From NCBI RefSeq assembly GCF_000699445.3, contig NC_067196.1, forward strand, positions 82,388,364-82,452,363: a stretch of 64,000 nucleotides of DNA, written 5' to 3'. How positions within the stretch are numbered: the first letter of the stretch is position 1; each line of letters begins with the position of its first letter. The DNA is from Schistosoma haematobium. Taxonomy: Eukaryota > Platyhelminthes > Trematoda > Strigeidida > Schistosomatidae. Under the pieces are notes generated by a model, which did not search any database, was not told the DNA's origin, and worked only from the letters and a program-made list of their open reading frames with translations. This document shows, piece after piece, positions 10,239 through 22,367 of the stretch. A program made the translations under genes and the position numbers.

Positions 10239-10826
10239 CCTACTTACTTACGCCTGTTACCCCTAATCGAGCATAGGTCGCCGATCAGCATTATCCAACA
10301 CACTGTCATGGACATCCCTTCCCAGTTCTATCCAATCCTTGTTCATTCTTCTCATGTCTGTCTCCAGTTGTCAACGTAATATGTTCTTTGGTCTTCCTCT
10401 CCTCCTTTGGCCTTGAGGATTCCATGTGAGAATTTGCCTTATCACACAGTACATTGCTTTCCTCAATGTATGTTCTATCCACTTCCAGTACTTCTTTCTG
10501 ATTTCTTCCTCCACTAGAATCTACTTTGTTCTCTCCCACAGTAGGTTGTTGCTAATAGTGTTTGAGCAATAGATCCGAAGTATTTTGTGTAGACAATTGT
10601 TAATAAACACTTGTATCTTCTGGATGATTGGTTTCGTAGTTCTCGAAGTTTCTGTGCCATATAGTGGAACTGTTTTGACATTTGTATTGAAAAATATGTC
10701 TTTATTGTTGATTGACATTTGTTTTGAGTTCCAGATGTTCTTTAATTGTAGATATACTACCCTTGTTTTGCTGATCCGCTCCTTCACTTCTGCATTAGAT
10801 CCACTGTGTTCATCAATGATGCTGCC
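10239..10826 (-). mobile_element. RTE retrotransposon, 5'-truncated copy with 15-bp TSD
   Basis: This minus-strand copy carries the same ORF2 C-terminal region as 8153-8754, extending slightly further 5' ('MKERISKTRVVYLQLKNIWN'). It is flanked by 'aagataacatcagta' at 10224-10238 and 10827-10841. The 3' tail is 'gtaagtaagtag'. The 472 bp 10265-10736 match 8179-8650 base for base as far as I can read, including the stop codons. The outer 30 bases at the 5' side and 20 at the 3' side differ. No intact protein can be made. Confidence 0.75.
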
Positions 10827-10841
10827 AAGATAACATCAGTA

Positions 10842-11338
10842 TGCAAATATATTTCCTAATTATCTTACTAAATAACATAAAAAAACATAAAATTGTTTTA
10901 AAAGCTGTATCCATACTACAGACCCAATTTGAAACTTACTATTCCCCCCCTCAAAATGATAAGTAATTTATTTCGTTAAGTATTGTGTTGATAACTTAAT
11001 TTTAATTGTTTCTGGAGAAATATACTTTCTGGTAGCTTTTTTGTTCCGTAGACAATGTTTACACGTATTGTTACTTATATTCTGTAAATATGTAAACTAT
11101 TATTATCATTAGTATTTAATAAGAAACTTTGCTTACCATGAATAAATCATGTTTCATCTATAAGCAAATGTTTTCTACATTTATTATAGTATATATTTTA
11201 CTAAAAAAAATGACTTGTTTCTGTAATTAATCGATTGTTGACAACAAATACTGTTAAAATATGAAATAGAAACTTGAGATGTTAATTTGCAGTTTTTCTT
11301 TGGTTTTTAAGAGAATTACGTACAACTTTTCATGAGTT
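10842..11338. other. AT-rich stretch without recognised features
   Basis: Contains a C8 run near 10945. No repeat or frame recognised. Confidence 0.4.
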
Positions 11339-11667
11339 TGTAGTTTGGCGTCGAGTAGCGGTTGACTATGACCACCACTACAAGAGTGTTGCGTACCAGA
11401 TATCAGAAGGCGATTGGAGGTTGTAACGAGATATATTTGTTGGCGATCTCGAGGTATCGAAAGTATCCCGAGATCGTGCCAAAGGAGTACAAACGGAATC
11501 ACTGAGCAAACGTAAGTGCGTTTAAGGTCACAATCAACGGAAGAAAGAATGTCTTTAGTACAGTTAAACAAACAAGTACAGTAAAACAATCACTGGTACA
11601 ATTGGTTATAATCATAATTGTTTCCATTAAACCAATCGCGTTCTCTTGATAAAAGTAGATCACTACA
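11339..11667. repeat. Solo LTR (329 bp) with 4-bp TSD, Boudicca/CsRn1-like
   Basis: The repeat begins TGTAGTTTGG and ends ATCACTACA, an LTR with TGTAG...CTACA termini. It is flanked by 'agtt' on both sides (11335-11338 and 11668-11671). It is clearly more GC-rich than its surroundings. A 4-bp TSD and this length fit the CsRn1/Boudicca group of trematode Gypsy elements as I remember it; a library match was not possible here. It is probably left by LTR-LTR recombination. Confidence 0.55.
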
Positions 11668-11699
11668 AGTTGAATAAAGTCTCTCAGATATGCGATCTC

Positions 11700-12345
11700 A
11701 TATACATAATTCCCTTTATTATCTTAAAGAGAGCAAGAGCAAAGATTGATGCAAAATAATATGAATTCATTTTATTTCGTTGGGTTCTCATCAGCTGCTT
11801 ACAACCTAAAATATTTGAAAATCAACGTTATTACAGATATTGACATAACTATACATAAAAGGGTGAATAAAGATAAATATATGTGTATCATGATGTAGCG
11901 ATGAGTTAGTATGGTCACAAAAATTTTTGTTTTGGATGAATGAAGTTTAGGAAGGAAAGTTCCAGATTGTGTAATGAAGCAACTGAAAATAGATTAATGG
12001 TAATAAAGAAAGATATTGATTGAAATCAATCAGTTATGAATTGGAGAAAAATGACAATGATATCATTTAAAATGCAGAAATAGTTGAAATAATGAATGAC
12101 GTAATAAATGAAAAGGGGGGTTTAATGTTACCAGGGCAAAGAAAGATTTATTACTGTCTATTTTTGGATACATAGATCTCGTTTTAGGTATTTGATTGCT
12201 ATAGCTTCGGCAAATCTCGAAGGTTGAACTTTGACCGTTTGTTAATCACCCTGAAGGACTTCATATCCTGTGTCAAGGAAACAGGAAATAAAATGAATTT
12301 TGCACCAATCTTCATTCTTGCTCTCTTTAAGATATGCAATCACTT
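11700..12345. repeat. Foldback element with about 100-bp imperfect inverted ends
   Basis: The left end ('tatcttaaagagagcaagag' and then 'aattcattttatttcgtt') is repeated inverted at about 12265-12345. The left arm includes, on the minus strand, CTGATGAG and CGAAAT in the same relative positions as in the foldback at 21694-22367. Both are probably members of one dispersed family. The interior is AT-rich and non-coding. Confidence 0.5.
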
Positions 12346-13584
12346 TTTCCAGTTTAATCAATATAGAAGTTGATCAAAATATTTTTAAATTTTCAACCGG
12401 CTTTATTCAGTTAACTGTTAAATATTGAATGAACAAAGAAAATATGGTTAACATCTCGGAGAACTCTGTGTGAAACACTTTATAAGCACTATATATCGCG
12501 TAATTTATGAGCAGAATTCAAATTTTATGCTTTGTGTGTGACTACTATTTGACATTGATGGAGATAGTTATAAATAAAATAAAAACTAAGTGTTAAAGCA
12601 CAAATATTCAATTCATTTATATACAATGTTATTTCAAAGCTGAATTCTAACGACACGATGCACATAACCAAGCCTATGTGGGAGTCTGTACGCTCTTCAG
12701 TTATCTATATATATTGTCGTATCTGGCTGCAGCCAGTGTTACTGGTGCTCTTATTGTCCAGTTCGCGATAATTGTCATAATTTGCTTTAGTTAGGAATTA
12801 TATAGAGGGTTTTCATCACAAACTAACATCAGCTATAATGCCAAAACTCTATTTAACCAAAATCTGAGATCTCTTATCTTATACCTGATTGATTCGTCCA
12901 CACATTATAGTCACACCGTTTTATTTGTTATATCCACTCAATTATCATGTTTTGTATAAAATCCCCCTGTGAACCGATCGTACGTTAACATTAAGTACTA
13001 AAGTTTGAGCTGTGACCTTGAAATCCCACAAACTCTTCTGATTGGCTCATCCATATATTATACTCTCGCCGTTTCCACGACAGTTTCGATATCTCCAAGG
13101 AAGTGATCTAAATAGGGAAATGAACTAGTGTGCAATAATATCGTGGGTTCATCAGCCGTTGGTCTTATAAACACCGTTATGAGTCAGACTTTGTCTTTAT
13201 GTCGGCAATATTGTTACCATGCAGCTATTTGAATAAAGTAAAATGTAATGGGGTTTAGACCTGACTGGGTTCGTTGAAATGTATGTTTAATACTAATTCA
13301 ATTTTAATGTAACTGCCAAAGCTAAACATCCAGTACTTCTAATTTCTTCTTATAACTATGATAAATTTCATCCCTAACCTTTGTGTTTTTCCTTTAACTA
13401 AATTGGATGTCAATCTCAATTCTGAGACTATAATACCTATGAGGATTAATGAAGAATTTATGACGTTTATGCAGAGATGTAACATTATTATCATACCCTT
13501 TTTAATTAATTAGCCAGTAAAGTATATCGTCCTTAATCATACATTTGTGGATAATCTACATAACATTAAAGGAATATATTTTCT
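12346..13584. other. Mosaic of old degenerate repeats, not classified
   Basis: 12660-12925 includes sequence shared inverted with 2785-3010, and 12985-13075 resembles part of it again. The segment 12990-13260 is somewhat GC-richer and ends in 'gaataaagtaaaatg'. No LTR termini with TSD and no coding frame were found. Confidence 0.3.
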
Positions 13585-13745
13585 TTGAAAAAGCTTGGAC
13601 CAGATTGCCAGGCAAAACGTTGGATTTACTTCAAATTCTTTCGCTAAGATTTTACAAATACATATTCTTCCTCTTTAATGTCTCATATTAACTCGGCGCC
13701 CAAATATTGTGAAACTATTCGTTCAAATTTAGACGAAAGTTCTTA
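13585..13745 (+). repeat. Dispersed repeat with a conserved 'cgaaacgttgg' box
   Basis: Shares 'agcttggaccagattgccag' and 'cgttggatttacttcaaatt' with 22695-22800 (+) and 39195-39300 (-). The GAAACGTT box recalls the 3' half of a PLE hammerhead, but no CTGANGA core is present upstream. The downstream 'aactcggcgcccaaatact' block recurs at 39320. Confidence 0.45.
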
Positions 13746-14447
13746 TTTATTAATCTACACAACAGTTGAAGTAAGTTTGTACAACCCAGTATATGAAAGT
13801 AATCTAAAATTTATTATCCAATATAAACCCATATTGAGGACAATTCACATATAGAAAAATAAACGAACCAAGTTAATTTAATTATTGCTAACGTAAATTT
13901 AGTTAATGATCACTTTATTTTTATAAAAAGTCTATTTATTTCTTGTATTGGAACTTTATATGACCTTCATTTGTTAATTAATTTAGATGGTGAACTGTTT
14001 ACTTAAAATTAGTCCTATCAATTATTTGACTCAATATCTAAGTAACGGTTACAGCGAACTGATATATATATACAATGATTAATTAATATTAAAAACTGAA
14101 CCATAATTAAAAAAGTTATCAGAAAACGAGAAATAGATATCCTATTAGTTTATTATTAAATACAGCGCTAAAACATTTTCTACTACTGATACCATTAATG
14201 TAGTGAATGAAAACTTAAGTGGGTTAAAACCAATTTATTCTTTCATGTGAAATTAAACAACCCTTTGCAAAATATGAAAATCATATGTTGAATACATCGT
14301 TTGTATATCTTCCTTCAGTTGTCCTTTACATACTTCATCATTCTTCTAATTAATGTTGTTATTCTGATTGCTCTCTGTTTCTCTTCATTTTTCTCTTTAT
14401 TTCAGTTTTTTCTGATAACTATTGCCCTTCCGATTCTTTTACTTACT
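13746..14447. other. AT-rich stretch without recognised features
   Basis: Very AT-rich; a pyrimidine-rich part near 14290-14445 faintly resembles 9950-10075. Confidence 0.4.
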
Positions 14448-14535
14448 ATACTTACGCCTGTTACTACTCGTGGAGGAGCATAGACCTCCCACCAGCACTC
14501 TACATTCAACCCTGTCCTGGGACTTCCGATTCCTA
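14448..14535 (-). mobile_element. RTE 3'-end fragment
   Basis: The minus strand carries the end of ORF2 ('tatgctcctccacgag' and 'gtaacaggcgtaagtatag') with the short TAAG-like tail. Only about 85 bp remain. Confidence 0.55.
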
Positions 14536-14911
14536 CTACATACAAATTGTCCGTCAGCATAAAGAACATTACACTAATAATGAAAATATTTATATGGTGA
14601 AGTGTATCATATGCATAAAATTACGCTGATATAGTGCAAATATAGCTGATTGTTATTGAAAAAAAAAAGAAGATTCACGATTGATTCGCATCAACTGCAT
14701 CCAATACAACGTATAGAACTGTATAAATCTCCTTATTCATTAAGTGATTATGTCACTAACTTTGAAGAGCACCAAAAACAAAAAAATATGCTAGTTTCAA
14801 ACATGCATTCTGTAAACTGTATCACTTTTTAACCACAGTAATTATTTTTTTGCAAAAATAAGGACTCTTTATTGTTTGAAATATAACCATCAAGGTAAAT
14901 AACACAATTGG
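14536..14911. other. AT-rich stretch with one protein-like frame, not called
   Basis: A 60-codon plus-strand frame at 14650-14832 is rich in charged and polar residues but has no convincing splice sites. Confidence 0.35.
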
Positions 14912-15110
14912 ATGAAGGCTCAGTGGTCTACTTGTTAAGCGATCGCGTGAGAGACTGATAGATCCTGCATTCGAATCTCACGAGGTGAGATCGTGGATGC
15001 GCACTGCTGAGGAGTCCCACAACAGGAAGAAACGGCCGTCCAGTGCTTTAAGTTTTTCTATAGTAGTCTAGCTTCAATTGACTCATGATCTCAACCATTG
15101 AAATAAATAA
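14912..15110 (+). repeat. SINE-B copy
   Basis: A box ('ggctcagtggtctacttgtt'), B box ('cattcgaatctcacgagg') and hammerhead region follow in order. The core CTGAGGAG, GAAA, the CGGCCG stem III and both stem I strands are present. The stem II closing pair is lost (GGAA for GGAC), so activity may be reduced. Confidence 0.7.
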
Positions 15111-15138
15111 ATTTCTCTGAAAACATGACCTATGAAAC

Positions 15139-15572
15139 TATAGCAACTCACGTGCGGTTGAGTATGTTCTCATTAAACTCGGTCAAGCCCTTTTGTTAAC
15201 TTATTTAGCTGACAAAGTCATTAGTACTATAATAACTTATTGTACCTTTATTATTGTTTTGCTTGTATGAAATAAGTATGCGTATGCTTGAACATTGTTT
15301 ACCGCCTACGCATATATTCATTCCGCTAGCTTTATTATTAACTGCTTAATTGATTCGATGATCCATTGATTTCCCTATATATATACACGTACATTTAACA
15401 CTCTACACTCTCGGTTCGCTGACTCACTCATTCGCCTCACTGCTTTGTGGTTTGAGTATCTGCTAATAGAACTGTAGTCGCTGATTCTCTTTGCCTTCTG
15501 ATTTCAAATACCGTTGAGGATTATATGATAACGGTTACGAGGGTGATTGGTCAACGAAGCACAGCCACTACA
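15139..15572. repeat. Probable solo LTR, 434 bp
   Basis: It matches 29321-29754 in inverted orientation over the full 434 bp. Termini read TATAG...CTACA here, consistent with an eroded TGTAG...CTACA LTR. The flanking 4-mers are 'aaac' and 'aaat', a possible 4-bp TSD with one transition. It contains a TATA-like 'ctatatatatacacg'. No internal element remains. The termini resemble those of the LTR at 11339, which suggests a related CsRn1-group element, but the body differs. Confidence 0.5.
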
Positions 15573-16173
15573 AAATCATGAACCACAATTTCATATTCTG
15601 AAAACCGACATGACATATTCAATTCCTATACACTTTCTTTTTTTCAAGAACACCTCATATAAGTGACGCAAATGAAAAGTTGACTTAAGTTTCAATTTCA
15701 TTTTGAATCGTTATTCAATGACATAAATATTTTAGCAGTAAACTCAAAATTAGTTTATATTTGGTTTATAATTGTTCCATTGAATTGTTAGCTAATATGT
15801 AATGTTCTATTACTTTCATTACTGAACAGATTAACGATGATTGATCGTTTGAAATAACTTTTGGCAATATCATAAAATTAAATTCAATATCCTCAGTAAG
15901 TCATAGAGCATCAGCTTCAGTAAGGGGTCTTTGATTTTATAAGGAACATCATTTTCAAATGTTATATAGTAATATTATAGATATTAGTTAATCAGAAGTA
16001 GTAAATATGGCAATTCTGAATAAATGCATATTTGTGAATTAGGATATCAAATATTGTGAGAAAGTGAGAAAGATTTCGAGCAATGTTTTACTAAAAGTAG
16101 TAATCGCAGTTCGATTCCTATTTGACTATGGAGATAAAGAAAAACAATGAACGATCTATATTAAACACTAACA
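15573..16173. other. AT-rich stretch without recognised features
   Basis: No repeat family or frame recognised. Confidence 0.4.
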
Positions 16174-16183
16174 TTATAATATT

Positions 16184-16758
16184 ACGTACTCACACCTGTT
16201 ACCCTTCGTCGAGGAGCATTGGCCAACCACCATCATTCTCCACTAAACTCTGTCCTGGATAGTTCTCTCCAGTTCTTTCCAGTGACTATTCATCCTTTTC
16301 ATATCTGCCTCCGATTCTTGACTCAGTGTGTTCCTTTGTCTTCCTCTTAACCGTTTCCATTCACCATTCCAAGTTAGCGTTTGCCTCATGATGTAGTTCG
16401 ATGATTTCCTCAATGTATGTCCTATCCATTTCCATCGTCTTTTCCTAATTTCCTTTTCAGTTACAATCCGGTTTTTTCTTTTCCACAGTAGACTGTTACT
16501 GATGATATCCTGTCAACGGATATTGAGTATCTTACGGAAATAATTGTTTATGAATACTTGTACCATTTTGATGATGGTTGTGATAGTTCTGGAAGTTTCA
16601 GTTTCGTACAGTAGAACTGTTTTGATGCCCGTATTAAAGATTCACACTTTGACATTGGTCACTGACACTATGCCTAACTTTCCTTCTTTATTCGGGCTTG
16701 GAACCGGCAGTAACCCTAAAAGAGCTACAGGTGAAGTTAAACTTGGTTAATGTAAACC
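16184..16758 (-). mobile_element. Internally deleted RTE retaining both 5' and 3' ends
   Basis: Flanked by the 10-bp TSD 'ttataatatt' (16174-16183 and 16759-16768). Read on the minus strand, about 16758-16690 is the RTE 5' leader ('acctgtagctcttttaggg', then 'ccggttccaagcccg'). This joins directly to the ORF2 C-terminal region ('IKTVLLY', 'VQVFINN', then the [13 protein letters not shown] block) down to the 3' end near 16190. The endonuclease and reverse transcriptase are missing. This is a non-autonomous miniature of about 575 bp. Confidence 0.65.
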
Positions 16759-16768
16759 TTATAATATT

Positions 16769-19399
16769 CAGATAAATTTATTACTTATTTGTTGTTGTTT
16801 TTTAATTAAAGTTCTGTTGAAAATAATTAGTTGAACCAATTCAAGCGTACTGGTTCACTGACCTCCTTAGGCTCACCTGAAAAAAAACAAAATAAACTTA
16901 TAAGAAGAAATTAAACAAAATCAAAAGTCTTATCATACATCCATTTAATTTGCTGCAATTCCTATAGAGTGTTCATAAATACTATTGAATTTCATCACAG
17001 ATAAATTTTAATTAGACAAATATCAAAGAATAACAAACACTAGACATCTGTATCGTTCTGGTATAAAACTCTTTATCAGTGCCCTATTCCAGAATTAAAC
17101 TCGGAGTACTCAGATCTCGTGAAGATCGCTTAACAAATATGTAAATTCTACAATTTCTCTAGACCCACTATATTAATTATAACCGTGTGCTTACTTATAA
17201 CTAACTTTGTAAGGTAATCTCACCATTTCGTATGAGAAGCCATGAGTAATGGAGTTAAAGTATAGTGTCTGAGACAGTTATCCGTTCCAATTTCACAAAC
17301 AATTAACATGCATTCATATCGTACTGTCAGGATGGTTAAATAACAAGTCCCTATGAGCAATCTGAAATACCGTGAGTACAAAGTAATAAGAAGCGTTTAT
17401 CGTTTATGAATATGATTGTGAAATAAATCGTCAGAATATAAAACGTAGAATAAGACAAAATTTGATCTGTGGTGTCGACAGAATCTAACGATAAAGAGCA
17501 GCGAAATGTGAACATGTCTAATAAGCTGCAGCAGAGTAAATAGCGTCGATTAGTGACTAATCGATTTGAATTTGCGTACATGCAGTTCATATATGTAGGA
17601 TAAGAATAATCAAGACGTAAAGTGAAACTACATTGGTGGATGATATTCAATGTTGTACTGTGATTGATAATAATTTAAAATGCAAAGTTAGTGCACATTG
17701 TCGTTCGTATTATGACCAGATGCATCGAGTTACTGTTGAATATGTATTGGTAGGTGATCACAAGAACAGAATAGTGACTGCGGAGCAAAATACACTGAGT
17801 TGTGTTCATTTTTGGTTATAAAGCCTAGAGTAGTTTATGTCGTTTGAGAGAGATGCGCTCGACCTCGTTTGTTACGAAACGGTACTAAGGCATGGAGAAA
17901 ATATCAATGCATATGGTCTTGCATAATAAGTGAATGCTACTGATTTAGATGTGGCTAATGTGAGTGTGTCTTTCAGTGACTAGCTCCAAACTCTATGTTC
18001 TGACTCACAGTACGACGAGAATAGCACATTAATTTCAGTAATCAAATGATGTTATTCAGCAATGAATGACGCAGCATGCAGTTACACATGTAAACAAATA
18101 GGTATGATGAACGCATTCGCTTTCATTTGGCTAGTCGAATAGCAGAAAGATGTAAAGACATTAAAGTAAATACCATCCGTTAAAAAAAATTGACTGCAGA
18201 TGTATGATGGAAATTCGGAATAGGCTGTCGTTGAAAAAACGGAAAAAGAAGATTGCTGCGCACAAATGCAATGAATGAACATTAGTTGTATACCAAGAAA
18301 ATAAGTTATTACTACCTAGAGTATGACTCCAAACTTATGTTTATGATAGCGTTGAGGTAGTTGCTACCATGTCGTTCTCAGTGTGCCGGAGGTCCGTTCG
18401 ACTGCTTCGATTGAAAATTTGTATGCATGCGTATGTCGTCAGACCACCAATTTACTTAGCAGATTGCAGGTTGTTCTATGTACGAGCAGCTAGTAAATAC
18501 GTTGGAAATATCTGACATTTGATGGCCATATAGCTACAAAAATGAACAATAATGAATACGTCGCTGGTGTGATAGAATGTTCAGAACATAATAAAGATGG
18601 TCAGTTTTTGCAAAAAAGTCTTATTAGAATTAAGGCATCCGCAGACATAATTAGAGACGATATTGAATTAAAAAATGTATGAGGTATATTAACATAAAAA
18701 TGACCTCAGCTATGTGAATGAATGTGATAATAAGATAAAATGATACGAAAAAAGGAATAAAATTAATTAAACAGAAAAAATTTACGTTATTGAATAATAG
18801 AAAATAGTCCGGTGCATTGTGAATATCATAACGTAATGTAATGGTCATAATATTACAACTTGATGAATGAATGATATAATTGCTTAAATGTCATAATTCA
18901 CTATCAATACGAACAGCAATAATAACTCCACGTTAGGTGATAATATGGCGATAATGTGATAATTATGAAAATCATAATGGAATGATCCGCGAAATAGATA
19001 AATGAAAAAAGTTGGTTCTTGGACAAAGTACCAATAAGTTAATACAATTTGGGTATGTGCGTGTCTTTGTGATATTGATTTCGCTACTTGTGTCAGGTTA
19101 GAGTGATTGTGTCGTTTGCGTTCTCTTCAGTTGGGTCAGCTACGCTGAGTTCTTTCATCAAATGAATAGATTTTGAAAGGTTTGAAAGGCTTGCGTAGTT
19201 TTACATTTTACGTTTACCACTATAGTGGCCCGGTAATCTGACTCAATTTAGATAGTATGGATAAGGTAAGCAATACACAAACGCCCAAATAAGAACAGTC
19301 AAAAATAATAAGTGTATAGCTGACAGGGTCGAAATGTGACTCACGACGAACTAACAAATTAGCCTGTCCGGAAGCTGGAATAACCCATGTTCTCTTGAC
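16769..19399. other. Long stretch with no confident feature
   Basis: Composition is less extreme than in the neighbouring DNA and frames of up to 99 codons occur on both strands, but none shows a domain I recognise. Because a decayed PLE endonuclease begins at about 19400 on the plus strand, part of this stretch may be its unrecognisable upstream reverse transcriptase. I could not find the catalytic motifs. Confidence 0.35.
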
Positions 19400-19865
19400 A
19401 TAGCACTTGACACTACTAGGCACACCCTGTATTATATGCATATTACAAGCCTTATATAGCATATCTGCATACATTTGTGAAGACTGATTCAGGGAATTGT
19501 CGAGGTAAACTACCACTTTAAGCCAACTCAGTGGGCATCTATCAGTTTACTTAAGGAGGTTATATTGGCCGTACAAACCGTGCACTTGATAAACAAATAT
19601 GCGAGCAGTATCCTGCATGGTTATCCAAACGATTATAAAAATCAATCAACAACTCAGTTCTCAGACATATCATTAATTCGGGTCACAGCTCATCACGTGG
19701 ATACTTGTTCAAAACCCATCACAAAATAAAAGAAACTAGCTCAAAGTAGACTTGGATGAGGAATTTGTGCACAGCCAAAGCTATAACAGTTCACCATTTC
19801 AAACCCGAACTCTGTACAGAATAGTCAAGTTCAATGCCTTATTTTCCCATGGTCTTATAGCCCCT
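19400..19865 (+). pseudogene. Decayed Penelope-like element: end of RT region and GIY-YIG endonuclease
   Basis: The plus strand shows, with stops and shifts, 'SVGIYQF', then 'GGYIGRTNRALDKQICE', 'PAWLSKR', 'SINNSVLRHIINSGHSS' and 'ITVHHFKPELC'. This is the order of the GIY-YIG nuclease at the C-terminus of canonical PLE proteins: Y-I-G-R-T, the conserved H in SGH, and the E-L-C end. At least three in-frame stops are present, so it is dead. The upstream 'GNCRGKLPL' fits the linker from the RT. Confidence 0.55.
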
Positions 19866-20461
19866 TCTATTTTTTTTTACAAATTATAAATGTCAATTGT
19901 TACATTCTTCTTCTCCATTATTGAGTAGGTAATTATCTTTATCATTTGTTCCACAGATCTTCAACTTTTATTACTTCCGAAACTATTACATGACGTATGC
20001 TCTTGACGATGCTTGATTACTTTACTAAATGATGCAATCCGTTTTTTATTCGATATCTGAAAACTTTAATGGCATTGAGATAACACCCTCTATTTATAAA
20101 TTATTATACTAAATACCAGAAATTTTTGATTATCTTGACTGTATTATGTAATATCGATTCAATTACATTGGTTGCTACTTGAATATGTTTGTCTTTCATT
20201 GATAAATTTTTAAAATCCCTCTATTTTACGACAGACTACTACATGGGAAAATTATCTGTAAATAAATTTACTTTCATGATAAACAGTGGTTTAATATTTA
20301 CAGACAACTATGTCAAATCACTTTAACAATCTCACAATAGTTATACAATATACTGAAATAATTCATGTAAAAGAAATTTAATTCTGCTTATTGATACTCC
20401 AAATAGAAAACTTTCAGAAAGATGAAAAAAGTAGAATATTTCTATAGCATAAGTGCAGTAT
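19866..20461. other. AT-rich stretch without recognised features
   Basis: No recognisable repeat, frame or LTR. Confidence 0.4.
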
Positions 20462-20665
20462 ACACCGTTGAACACCGGCTCAGTGAACTAGAGTTTGATG
20501 GTTCGTGAGAGAGACTGAATGTCCTGGATTCGAGTCCCGCGAGCGGGAACAGGGATGTGCGCTCCTAAGGAGTCTAATACTAGGATGAACCGGCCATCCA
20601 GTGCTTCCAAGGTTTTTGATATTGAGCTAGCTTAGATCGACTCATGATTTCAACCGTGCAAATAA
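20462..20665 (+). repeat. SINE-B copy with decayed hammerhead
   Basis: A box ('cggctcagtgaactagagtt') and an excellent B box ('ggattcgagtcccgcgag') are followed by a hammerhead region with CTAAGGAG and GATGAACC in place of the core sequences. Confidence 0.65.
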
Positions 20666-21194
20666 ACGAAATGCTTGTATAACAATAAATTTTGTCAACA
20701 AGATGCCGTGTTATGCCAACAACGTAGGTTGATCAGTCAACGTCAAATCTATGCTCTCCATTAAGTTACACATCACAAACCTGAATGCCAGTATGAGACT
20801 ACTCACAGTCTATACATAGAACATTAACAGAGATGAAAGTCATAGTATTTAAATATCTCAGGAAGATCACTGCTTTGGGACCTATTGATCTGCGTATTTC
20901 TAAGTTCATTCAGTTTGTGATATTAATTTAGAATTTAGAATTAATTTAGAATATTGTTAATGGCATCACGCACTGGCATTCGTATGAAATTTGGATTAGA
21001 ATGAGATTTTTGAGAATACCTGAATTATTGTGTGTTATTAAGATGGAAAATATATACCACAAAGTTATGATTGTTTAAAATGATATTTTCATACTTTTTT
21101 TTATATTTTTTATCCTTATTTCATGACACTATTACATAGAGTTCATAATTTCTTTCAATATACTTAGAATTGCCTCAAAATTCCTAACAACTAA
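20666..21194. other. AT-rich stretch without recognised features
   Basis: No repeat family recognised. Confidence 0.4.
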
Positions 21195-21445
21195 TTAAGT
21201 TACTTGTATAAAGCGATGGAGTTTGAAGAGAACAGTTCCTTGTTATGAATCTCAGAGTGAACATTAACTCTGGGATGCATGTACATCCAGCTGACAAGTT
21301 TTAAATAGGACCAAACGTGCGTCCTGAATTCCACTGCTAACCACCATACATTTTTACTTATAATCCTTGTGACTTAAGGCAATATCAAAGCAATCCTCAC
21401 AGGATGCAGTCCTGAAAATTAATGGGAAGATTCAAACAACCAATA
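21195..21445 (+). repeat. SINE-A copy
   Basis: The tRNA-like region ('aagcgatggagtttgaagag'), the hammerhead region and the tail ('aaggcaatatcaaagcaat') are in order. The core is CTGACAAG (CpG-type change from CTGACGAG) and GGACCAAACG replaces GGACGAAACG. Inactive by inspection. Confidence 0.65.
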
Positions 21446-21693
21446 AAAATGATTTAAAATATTCCATGTAATAGAATATCACCAAAGCTAATATTTTCAA
21501 CAGTTACAATAACTTAAAATTCCATGTTATTCACGCAAAATAATCATAGTTTAGAGATTTTGATTATAATAATAACAATGGTGGAATAAAACAGAGAAAT
21601 AAAATAGGAAATAATACAATGCAAAAAATACAATAATATTAGTAATGAACTAAAATAAACAAGAAGGTTTCATACACATAGTTCCATTTATCA

Positions 21694-22367
21694 TTTTGAA
21701 AAGAGCAAGAATAAAGATTTTAGCTGAATGGCATGAATTCATTTTATTTCGTTGGTTCTCGTCAGCCGCTTACAACCTGTGATATTTAAAATCATAATTA
21801 CATAATGGGTTTAAATTACTTACATGAAAGAGTTTGGTTGGAAATTATATTGAAGACATATTCGTATAGTATAACAAGGATGTAGATAAATTGAATACCT
21901 TATGTAAAAGAATATTCTACAACATTGATTGTGACAACAGTCCAAAGGGCCAGAAACAAGCTATTACATAATGAGCAAACATTGATAGGAATAAAATGAG
22001 TAGAGCTCAGTTGATAAAATAAGATTACTAATTTGGAAGATAACTGAAATAAAACTCAATGATGTAATAAATGTAAGAAAGAAAGAGTTTCTTGTTCTTT
22101 AAACTCTTTCTTGCCGTTTGAACTGTTGTCACAATCAATGTTGTATAATGTTCTTCCACAGATGGTATATATTTACAATATTGCTATACTATACTACAAT
22201 GTCTTCAATTTAAATTCCAATCAAACCCTTTCATGTAGGTAATTTAAACCCATTATGTAATTCTGGATCTAAATATCACAGGTTGTAAACAGCTGACGAG
22301 AACCTACGAAATAAAATGAATTCATGATATTGTGCTAAAATCTTTCTTTTTGCTCTTTTCAAAACAA
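21694..22367. repeat. Large foldback: about 260-bp inverted arms around a 150-bp loop
   Basis: The left arm (21694-21960) begins 'ttttgaaaagagcaag'. The right arm (about 22112-22367) is its imperfect reverse complement, agreeing for long stretches such as 'attacataatgggtttaaat' and 'acattgattgtgacaacag'. Both arms contain CTGACGAG and CGAAAT on the strand pointing outward, as does the arm at 11780. No ORF is present. It could be a foldback transposon, a MITE, or two head-to-head retroelement tails. No TSD was identified. Confidence 0.6.

Noticed and set aside
14650..14832. 60-codon plus-strand frame with polar, protein-like content
   Set aside because: Splice signals are poor and the length is within chance expectation for AT-rich DNA.
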